Assembly: GCF_902459465.1 (NCBI RefSeq)
Contig: NC_047070.1
Location: forward strand, 13,704,656 to 13,768,655
Direction of reading: 5' to 3'
DNA from: Asterias rubens
Lineage: Eukaryota; Echinodermata; Asteroidea; Forcipulatida; Asteriidae
DNA length: 64,000 nt
The translations under genes and the position numbers were made by a program. The notes under the pieces were generated by a model. It ran no database searches. It saw only the letters and a program-made list of their open reading frames with translations, and was not told where the DNA came from. Positions within the stretch are counted from its first letter, which is position 1. The number at the start of each line of letters is the position of its first letter. Positions 57,501-64,000 of this stretch are shown here, one piece after another.

Positions 57501-60500
57501 CACCGACTACTGCAGCACCGACTACTGCAGCACCGACTACTGCAGCACCGACTACTGCAGCACCGACTACTGCAGCACCGACTACTGCAGCACCGACTAC
57601 TGCAGCACCGACTACAACAGGTAAAAACATTTTTAATTGGTGTGTGTTGGTTCTTGCTAAACAGCTCTCTTGCATTAAGAATAATGAATTGTCACACTTG
57701 TTTGCTTCATATGTCATCAGCAGATTGGTCAATATTACGCTTTTTTTCTGGTTCATTACCTCATCTGTTTACATCATCTTGCTAATACTAATAATGAAAA
57801 TACCTACAAAGTAAACCCATTTTAAATCGCTGAAGTACCCGCTGCTAAACATAGGCTTCGAACTGCCTCTAGCTACGGGGAAAACTCGGTGGTGACACTG
57901 CTCTAGAATTGCAAAGGTTGTGGGTTCAAATCCCCCCGTCCAACAGGACGTTTGAGTACTATGCCTGTGGTGTTTTCACCAAACTCGAGAAAACACTGAG
58001 TTTACAATTCGGACGCTGTGTTTTTAATTTAATGGTTATTGTTTGTGATCGTGGTTAGTTCATGAGTGTGGCAAGGTACCAATGTTTGTTTCTACTTATA
58101 AAGTCTAGTCAATTTATGCAAACGAAATTGCATCATACTTCTTTCCCTGGCAATTGTCTCTTGAAAACCTCCCAAGTAAATGCGCTATAGACTTTGCTTC
58201 TGGGATGTGCATTCATTTGTAAGGTTCCATATAGGAAAGTTAAAAGACGTATAACTATAGTGCCTTTATTTTTTTATTTTTTTCCCTTTGACTTTTAGAG
58301 TTTCAACCAATCGACTGCTGGGACATTCAAACTAATTCACCCTTTAGCATCAGCGGTGAGCACACTGTGTACCCAGCGAGGCGGACTGGATCTTTGCAAG
58401 TCTACTGTGATATGGATTCAGATGAGGGGGGTTGGACGGTAAGTTATGTTTAGACCATAAGCTCCTTCAGCGAATGCTATACTTTGTACTTAAATGTGTT
58501 TGTAGGGTTTAAAGGTATTCACTGCGAAAGTATAGCTAAGAGTGGTTTGTGGTACCACCATTGTGTTTAGACATTTATTCCATTATTGGCAACAACAAAA
58601 GCATCAAATGCAATTCAACCATTATACAGGCTACAGAATTGAAACATACTATAACATGGCTAAAGATACCCTGTTAAGTTATTACCAACATGCAGTGAAA
58701 ATTTGAAGCATAGTGCCTTTTTGAAAATTTACCAATGGACAGCAGGACTAGGACTAGACAAGGACATACAGACGGACGAGACCAGCCAGATAAGTAAATA
58801 GATACATTGTTTTTAGTGGATATCAATGTGCACACCGGCTCTTTTCAGAGCCAACACTCCCTCAAAAGAGATTTTTATGGTTGTACCCGCTAGTCTACTA
58901 TTCATACTTATATTTATTCTTTCTTCGCAACATTTCAAACATGTGGATACCTACTTCTCTTGAAGACAATCAGATCATACTGATAGAAACGTTTATTTGC
59001 TAACCACGCGGTTCTATTTTTTTGACACTTCAATTCTGTTGTCGTCGGTATATCAATAATTTCGATGTACTCCAGGCTTTATGCCCTGTTTCGTGGTGCG
59101 TACATGGACCTTTAACAATAGAGAACAAGAGAGTCCAGGGAAAGTTCCACAGTTGGAAAACGTGTACAAAACCAATGGGAGCTGTTGCACAAAACAAAAC
59201 TATAGTATAAACAAAAAATAGACAATAGGAGGTCCACGGTTGCAGAAGTCAACGTCACAAAAACCTACATTCAGATAATTAGCAGACTTTGTGCAAAGTA
59301 TTCCGCTACAATCGCCATTGTGTCAAAGGTTGCAACCAGCATGACGCCAAAAGGTAGCTCTCCAAACAACAGTAGTCATAATTTAAGACCCTAAATTATG
59401 CCAACGTTTTGGGGTAAGATTTTCAGAAAATGTTTTTGACCAAATCAACCATACCGCATGCAATAACAACAAAATCAGCTTACATTTCTTTTTGTTTAAT
59501 TGAGAATAAATTTTTAATTTTCAAAAATAATCCTTTTGTTTTTATTTCCTTTTATAAGATCAGTAATTGATAAAACATGGATAGTTCTAAGTGGCCCCTG
59601 ACTGAAGCTTGCTCCTAGTCAGAGCTGTGTATTGCGACATGGAGGGACCAGTTTTCTTTGGTCACGTGGTTGCTGAACGCCATGTTGTATCCAACTAAAT
59701 GGGCAGACTAGTCTGGCACCCCGTGTTCGCCCATGCCGTTTCTTGGGGAAATAAATGGCTTCTAATCGCGAGTTGTCGTAACTCTCTCAATATGGGTTCA
59801 CCCCACCGAATAGTCTCCCATAGCACACAGTGCAAAATGCTAAAAATAAAAAAATACACAACAAATACTTAAAAGTCTCACAGCTTTTAACTTGAAAGGG
59901 AAAATTATTGATTGACTCTTGAACTTTTATTATATGCTCAATTTTATATGGGGAGTCCCTGAGCCCGTCGAGTTATTCTCCCTCCAAGTAAAAACACCCC
60001 TTCACAGGTCTAATTTTCAAGACGTCCGAGCATCAATCTTGAAAAATGTCCCTACACCTCTCAGCAAATAGGACCATTTATTTCAGGGCCTATGTCATCC
60101 AAAATACCTCAAGCTAGAAGTCAACAACCCCCAGGTCACATTTGAGCAACATTTTTACACTGAAACACTTTCTGGGGCTATTAAATCTGTCTAATATAGA
60201 ATATTTTATTTTTCAGGGCCTACAAAATATTAATGAGCTCGACGCTCTGTTTTCTCCTATTTGGTGGGGTGCACCCATATACGGCTCTGCTCCTAATATA
60301 GAAACAGCGCCATCTAACGGTAACTGTTATTTATTTTGCACAATCACTAGGTCTTTCAGAGGCGTGTGGACAATTCGCAAGACTTCGACTTGATCTGGGC
60401 GGAATACAAAGCAGGGTTCGGTGACCTCACAAGAAACTTCTGGTTGGGCAACGACGCCCTCAACGAGCTAACATCAGACCGGGTTTATCAGTTACGGATT

Positions 60501-62325
60501 GAGATGCAATCGTTTTCACTGGTCAGCATGGCCGTCAAATATGGACACTTCAGAGTGGCCACAGAGAGTAACCTGTATAGGTTGGACATCGGTACATTCT
60601 ATGGATCATATGATGCAGGTTTGTTCACACTTAGGTCAAAATTTGCAATAGACCCTGCATTGACGTAATACAGCCGCCATCTTAGAGGTAAATCGATGAC
60701 GAAACCATCAAAACGCACCGATTTGTACGCGCGGCGCACAGGTTTGGCCAATGAACGTTCACTTTTTGACCTCATTATGTGAGGGCGCCCTCATGAAATG
60801 ACATCGTGTGCAAAAGCCCTCTACGCTATAAACGCAAGCGTTCCACCAATACTAATCAAAACGTTTAGTCTTAAAAACGATAACTGGAGCGGATTGGGGA
60901 TTACTAGAACAAATGAATACGATACTTGCTATTATTGTGTGAACCTAACTTTGTATGGATAAAAATATAAACATGGTTTATAGACCTTATCGCAAATACC
61001 AATGCGCAAGCGCAGACTGTTGAATGAGGTGCATTGTGGGATATATATGGATCAAATTTGGATACCAGCTAGACCACAATGCACCTAATTCCAAGCTTTA
61101 CGCGCGCGCCCCGGTATTTGCGAAAAGGTCTATGTACACCATGTTATGATAACAATGGTTTAAGAAGTGGTGGATTTTAGAAGAATGGCTTGTTGGTTTG
61201 TGTTTATTGTTTTCGCTCATGTGCTATGGATGCATACAACATGATTGGTCTCTCTGACTGCAACCGATCCTGTTCTTATTACAGTCAAGACTGTATGGGT
61301 TTGGGTACTTTTTAACAATACAGAACATCGTGGTTACAGATTTAAGATAATGATGGTAGAAAGCTTCCCTTAAAATATTATTACTGAGGTGCTGTACCCT
61401 TTGAGAATGAGAAAAACCATCAAAATGAGTAATGTAAAGAAAGTGTTTTCGTTTCAAAAGACGAACATTAATAATGAGCATCTACAACTTATGACGCGAC
61501 TTTCCTAAAAACAGTTTTCTGCGATTTTCAATGAATATTTTGTCAAAAAATCCTGTATGTCCCAACTTGATTTACAAAAGGTATCAATTCCCTTTAACGT
61601 TATTCTGGAAGGAAACCTGCTTGACATCCTATTCACTGTTCATTTGTGTCTTAGGTGACTCCTTGGGCCCAACCAATAGTCAACCTTTCTCCACGAAGGA
61701 TCGGGACAATGACGATGACTTCAGACACTGTGCCCAGAACTACTTAGGCCCCTGGTGGTACAAAGCATGTATATATGCCTGCTTGAACTGCCCATACATC
61801 AACACAGATTATGTACCTAATGTGGGGCAGGGTGTGGTCTGGGGCACGTGGCTAAATCTTTACCATTCAATGAAGTTCGCAGAGATGAAAATCAGACCCG
61901 TGGAAGGTAAGAAAGTATAAACAAAACCAACTCATTTATGATTTGAAGCATTGCATGGTGAGGTATCAAAATATATTTGGTTTGCGGTTACACCAAATGT
62001 GTTTCTACTTTCCAGGTAGAATTTGTTCTTATAGAGAACTGTCTGACTGGAATTATATTGTCCAAAACCCGCGTTAGCACCATGGCCAATTTAAAATTTA
62101 ATCTTTGCACTGGTGTTCCATAGGCTTTTCCCCATCGGAAATTTAAATTGTCTAATGTTTCAGACACTTTAATTTCAATATGTTACAGCTATGAAAGGGA
62201 AAGACTGCTACGATTTATTAATGATGGGTGAGACAATCAGTGGGGTGTATAACATCAATGTTGAAGGTCGAGATCAACCACTCTCAGTGTACTGTGAAAT
62301 GGTAAATGCTGGTGGCGGTTGGACG
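51164..62325 (+). CDS. PAN-FReD gene 3 (divergent leader, complete FReD, second FReD begun; partial at right)
   Basis: Proposed exons: leader 51164-51533 (phase 1 out); optional stalk 57260-57620; FReD exons 58299-58438, 60360-60618 and 61655-61906, or to the stop at 61920; then the first exon of another FReD, 62189-62325. Leader joined directly to FReD and stopping at 61920 gives 344 residues. It is only 30-40% similar to gene 1, with exons M1 and M2 fused. The FReD region includes VYCDMDSDEGGWT, GFGDLTRNFWLGNDALNELT, STKDRDNDDD and WWYKACIYACLNCPY. The product would be secreted and lectin-like. The use of the stalk, and continuation into the second FReD beyond the window, are inferences from phase and splice sites. 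Confidence 0.65.
51590..51985 (-). mobile_element. SINE family 1, minus-strand copy
   Basis: In inverse order: GAACCCGTTTCTCTTTTC, GGGTTCTTTTGTGTGCGTTA, CACACGGGACAACGGCTTTG and, at the left, tail sequence with TATTTTATTATT. It sits right after the third leader exon. Confidence 0.7.
53541..53728. mobile_element. Miniature inverted-repeat element (GATTTCACAAAGAG family) with TAGGACTAGTCC array
   Basis: GGATTTCACAAAGAGTTA at the left matches the inverse TACTCTTTGTGAAATCGACC at the right. The middle holds about six alternating AGGACTAGTCCTAA palindromes (53640-53705), expanded relative to the copies at 2181 and 62964. Confidence 0.8.
54481..54580 (+). repeat. Perfect 50-bp tandem duplication
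   Basis: The 50-bp unit beginning AGTGTGCCCCTTCCCCGCAT occurs twice with no mismatch (54481-54530 and 54531-54580). It is either very recent or an assembly artefact. Confidence 0.95.
54633..55009 (+). mobile_element. TTAA-MITE copy 9 (full length)
   Basis: TTAAAGACAGTGGTAATTGT to ATAGTGTCCACTGTATTTAA, about 377 bp, with the hairpin GATTTCGAGACCTCAAG...GAGGTCTCGAAATC. A related but distinct element (ACACTCTTG/ACCGATTGAGC blocks) lies just upstream at about 53970-54310. Confidence 0.85.
55010..56460. other. Intronic or intergenic, nothing recognised
   Basis: The DNA is AT-rich without coding exons, tRNA genes or clear repeat ends. It would be intronic if the third leader is spliced to the exons at 57-62 kb. 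Confidence 0.4.
56465..57095 (+). repeat. Degenerate minisatellite of about 40-bp units
   Basis: Repeats of the form ACCTAAATGTAGCCCCAAAG then TTGTACCTAAATGTCACCCG occur about 15 times with substitutions and length changes. The array ends roughly 165 bases before the stalk exon. Confidence 0.85.
57260..57620 (+). CDS. Mucin-like stalk exon with about 23 TTAAP repeats
   Basis: The exon is 361 nt, acceptor CACAACACAG and donor GTAAAA, phase 0 in and 1 out. It encodes ITT followed by about 23 five-residue repeats TTAAP (variants TTGAP, TTAEP, TTSAP, ATAAP, STAAP) and TTT. Thr/Pro/Ala repeats of this sort are usually heavily O-glycosylated stalks. The phase 1 exit fits the FReD exon at 58299. 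The phase 0 entry fits the linker at 49071 but not the third leader (phase 1), unless an internal acceptor is used (each repeat offers CTGCAG, and entering there from phase 1 restores the TTAAP frame). Both strands are open across the array, but splice sites and context support the plus strand. Confidence 0.7.
57850..58010 (+). mobile_element. Probable tRNA-derived SINE head
   Basis: An A-box-like GGTGGTGACACTGCTC and a B box GGGTTCAAATCCCC are about 40 bases apart, followed by ACGTTTGAGTACTATGCCTG. It lies in the intron between the stalk and FReD exons. A single copy, so the call rests on the boxes. Confidence 0.4.
58299..58438 (+). CDS. PAN-FReD gene 3, FReD exon N
   Basis: Acceptor TTTGACTTTTAG, donor GTAAGT; phase 1 in, 0 out. 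It encodes EFQPIDCWDIQTNSPFSISG then TGSLQVYCDMDSDEGGWT, the canonical FReD opening with both N-terminal cysteines. It corresponds to exon N of cassettes A-C. Confidence 0.85.
58840..59015 (+). repeat. Penelope-like repeat remnant with hammerhead-like core
   Basis: CTTGAAGACAATCAGATCAT then ACTGATAGAAACG resembles CUGANGA, a stem (AATCAG/CTGATA) and GAAAC. It shares CTTTTCAGAGCCAACACTCC with 22050-22075. Confidence 0.35.
60360..60618 (+). CDS. PAN-FReD gene 3, FReD middle exon (M1 and M2 fused)
   Basis: 259 nt, acceptor TAGGTCTTTCAG, phase 0 in and 1 out, donor GTTTGT (weak). It encodes RRVDNSQDFDLIWAEYKAGF, GDLTRNFWLGNDALNELT and on to GTFYGSYDAG. Equivalent to M1 plus M2 of gene 1 without their intron. 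Confidence 0.85.
60979..61133. mobile_element. Miniature inverted-repeat element (TAGACCTTATCGCAAATACC ends)
   Basis: ATAGACCTTATCGCAAATAC at the left matches the inverse GGTATTTGCGAAAAGGTCTA at the right; inner arms include GAGGTGCATTGTGG and CCACAATGCACCT. It lies in the last FReD intron of gene 3. Confidence 0.8.
61655..61920 (+). CDS. PAN-FReD gene 3, FReD C-terminal exon with alternative end
   Basis: Acceptor TTTGTGTCTTAG, phase 1 in. It encodes GDSLGPTNSQPFSTKDRDND then WWYKACIYACLNCPY, ending MKIRPVE. It can stop five codons later (GKKV stop at 61918-61920) or splice at 61906 through GTAAGA, a strong donor, in phase 1 to the next FReD exon at 62189. The DRDNDDD loop matches the FReD calcium site. 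Confidence 0.85.
61943..62045 (+). repeat. Interspersed repeat shared with 1045-1140
   Basis: GCATTGCATGGTGAGGTATC and TATATTTGGTTTGCGGT are common to both sites, followed by TTCTAC.TTCCAGGTAGA. This copy lacks the hammerhead-like part. Confidence 0.65.
62189..62325 (+). CDS. First exon of a further FReD (gene continues off the right edge)
   Basis: Acceptor AATATGTTACAG, phase 1 in and 0 out. It encodes AMKGKDCYDLLMMGETISGV, YNINVEGRDQPLSVYCEM and GGGWT: again the FReD opening. The donor GTAGTG is weak. No matching middle or C-terminal exon was found before 64000, so it is either completed beyond the window or orphaned. Confidence 0.7.
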
Positions 62326-62674
62326 GTAGTGACGCAAGTTCCAGTCGTGTACAGCAGTGATCGATATTGGATAATGTACCGCAGTAGGTTGTAAATCGCA
62401 TGATTTATCAAACTTGACTGACTAGCGAGCCAGCTGAACATTAGACACGGTTTGTTTTTATCCGCAAGGTTAAAGACAGGTACTTGCTTTTCAGAACCAG
62501 CAATTTCATTGGATACACGTGCAGTGACGTGAGTTTTTTATGTGTTTTGATTGGTCCGAGGTGTCGTTTGGCAGCTGCACTTTCGGTTGTCTGCATATAA
62601 ACCTAGGGTGACAGGTGAAGATGGACGGGGATTGACCAAGGCTTGAGACCACTATCTGGCATTAACGAGCTCGA

Positions 62675-62721
62675 AGTGTGACGTCAGATGTTCAGGCTAG
62701 CTGAACATCTGACGTCACACT
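62675..62721. repeat. Perfect inverted repeat with two TGACGTCA sites
   Basis: Arms of 21 bp (AGTGTGACGTCAGATGTTCAG and its exact inverse) flank a 5-base spacer. Each arm holds TGACGTCA, the full CRE/ATF palindrome. Confidence 0.9.
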
Positions 62722-62963
62722 TGAATTTACCCCAGAGATTGGACTATAGCCTACGTCAAGATCCTGATGGTCACGTGGTACGGGTGAACCGTTGGTCTCG
62801 CATTCATTTCGATGTCAAAATGAGAGCGCTAACAGCCGAGCGCAGTACACTATTACTTACTATCGATCACTGACGTATTGGGCCAAGACGCAGCCCTGGC
62901 ATTTGGCTGTACATAGTCAGTAGCTTTCCAAACTTTTTACTCAGCCTTTTATGGTTAAAGCAC

Positions 62964-63098
62964 TGAGGTCGATTTTAGAAAGATAGTCCCAACTTAGCCA
63001 TGTGACTCTTATTAAAAACTTAACGCTAGTGCTAGCTGGAACTCGTCTTATAAAACTCAAGATGAGACAAGTCTTAACTACTTGTGAAATCCACCCCT
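62964..63098. mobile_element. Miniature inverted-repeat element (GGTCGATTT family)
   Basis: GAGGTCGATTTTAGAAAGAT to CTACTTGTGAAATCCACCCC; a diverged relative of 2181-2334 and 53541-53728. TTAA-MITE copy 10 follows directly. Confidence 0.6.
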
Positions 63099-63446
63099 GG
63101 ACACCTTTGGTAATTCTTAAAGAACAGTATTCTTACTAAGTGTATCCCAACATATGCATAAATAAATCTTTTAAAAAATGGACTCAATTGGTCATATATA
63201 AGTTGCAGAGAATGAGAATAATGATACACTCGTGGCACAACATGTTTGTGTGCTTTCAGATGTCTAGAAAAGGTTTCAGCTGAAGTCTTATTTGAGTGAC
63301 AAATTACCTCTTCTCAAAAACTACGTTACTTCAGAGCGAGCCGTTTCTCACATGTTTTATGCTATCAACAGCTCTCCGTTGCTTGTTACCAAGTACATTT
63401 TTATGCTAACAATGAGTTTTTGTGCAACCTTTTTGAGTGCCTTTAA
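63099..63446 (+). mobile_element. TTAA-MITE copy 10
   Basis: It starts GGACACCTTTGGTAATTCTT and keeps GTATCCCAACATATGCATAA, CAGAGCGAGCCGTTTCTCAC and the 3' end GTGCCTTTAA. Both ends are slightly truncated. Confidence 0.75.
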
Positions 63447-63498
63447 CATCGACGTCTTATGGTTAGGATGTATGTGTTAAATGACGACAATTTGGAAG

Positions 63499-63880
63499 TG
63501 TCGTGGCCGAGCGGTTAAGAGCACCGAATTCAAACTCCTGGTGTTTCTGATCAGCAGAGTGTGGGTTCGAATCCCCAGCCGTGACACTTGTGTCCTTAAG
63601 CAAGACACATAACCATTGCTTTGTCCTTCGGATGGGACGTAAAGCCGTTGGTCCCATGTGTTGTGTAAACGCATGTAAAAGAACCCAGTGCACTTATCGA
63701 AAAGAGAAGGGGTTCGCCCCGGTGTTCCTGGCTGGATTGGCAGCATATTGCGCCACAGCACCTTAAAAACCATTACATGGTGCTTAAGGATTAGGTCTAT
63801 ATCTCAAAATTCGACCCACTCCTTGCAGTAATAATACCTGGCGCTTTGTATCCTATGGCAAAAGGCGCGTTATAAATACG

Positions 63881-63918
<38 letters not shown>

Positions 63919-63920
63919 TA
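63499..63920 (+). mobile_element. SINE family 1, full-length copy with tRNA-Leu-like head
   Basis: The head (63499-63588) has a foldable acceptor stem (GTGTCGT/GTGACAC with two G-T pairs), A box GGCCGAGCGGTTAAGAGC, a loop TTCAAAC that would place anticodon CAA (Leu), and B box GGGTTCGAATCCC. The anticodon stem has mismatches, so it is not a functional tRNA gene. The body carries GTCCTTCGGATGGGACGTAA, GTGCACTTATCGAAAAGAGA and GGGGTTCGCCCCGGTGTTCC; the tail is GGCGCGTTATAAATACGG then (TTA)n. An ATT-type tail suggests mobilisation by a CR1/L2-like LINE (inference). It defines the family whose truncated copies are at 15343, 26683, 40540/42816 and 51590. Confidence 0.85.
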
Positions 63921-64000
63921 CTATTATTTAATTTCGCAATCAAAGATTATCAATACACACGCTCCCTCTATACGACGTTTTAAAGAATATTATTATTATT

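Noticed and set aside
57181..57756. Antisense frame of 191 codons with VVGAA repeats
   Set aside because: It is the complement of the TTAAP array, open only because the 15-bp unit has no stop on either strand. The plus-strand exon has splice sites and phases that fit the FReD exons.
63499..63588. A tRNA-Leu(CAA) gene
   Set aside because: The A and B boxes and a TTCAAAC loop are there, but the anticodon stem has mismatches and the sequence runs straight into the SINE body shared by other copies in the window. It is a SINE head.

Overview
This window is animal nuclear DNA. It holds spliced, exon-poor genes in a sea of short non-autonomous transposons, tRNA-derived SINEs and simple repeats. PAN/Apple plus fibrinogen-related (FReD) secreted proteins, a tandem pair of intron-rich proteinase-K-type subtilisins and many TTAA-flanked miniature elements suggest a marine invertebrate deuterostome. 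My best guess is an echinoderm such as a sea star; this is inference, because no search could be run.

Layout. (1) 1-7 kb: the first coding exon of an SLC49/FLVCR-like transporter on the minus strand (2993-3172), whose remaining exons lie off the left edge, and an intronless 175-residue unknown protein (6103-6630). (2) 7-10.5 kb: gene-poor DNA with hairpin elements. (3) 10.5-27.5 kb: two tandem plus-strand genes for secreted proteinase-K-like serine proteases, with eight coding exons in identical phases. The upstream gene carries a duplicated catalytic-histidine exon (5a/5b) separated by only 34 nt, and frame and spacing make the two mutually exclusive. The downstream gene has a clear TATA/initiator promoter and a 5'UTR intron. 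(4) 29.6-39.4 kb: one leader exon (signal peptide plus PAN domain) and one linker exon, followed by three tandem complete four-exon FReD cassettes (A, B, C) and the remnant of a fourth. (5) 40.7-42.8 kb: a 2.05-kb fold-back transposon nested inside a SINE, with a 9-10 bp target duplication. (6) 44.9-49.1 kb: a duplicated leader and linker with no adjacent FReD. (7) 51.2-62.3 kb: a third, divergent PAN leader, a Thr/Ala/Pro repeat stalk exon, a complete divergent FReD, and the first exon of a further FReD that runs off the right edge. (8) 63.5-63.9 kb: a full-length SINE with a tRNA-Leu-like head.

How it fits together. The subtilisins look like secreted, zymogen-type proteases with an intact Asp/His/Ser triad and an I9-type propeptide. 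The PAN-FReD loci look like a lectin or recognition-protein cluster that expands by duplicating phase-matched cassettes: leaders end in phase 0 (phase 1 for the third), linkers and the stalk bring the frame to phase 1, and every FReD cassette enters in phase 1. A single leader could therefore be joined to alternative FReD ends, or FReD units could be strung together. The exon structures rest on reading frame, splice consensus and comparison between copies, not on transcripts.
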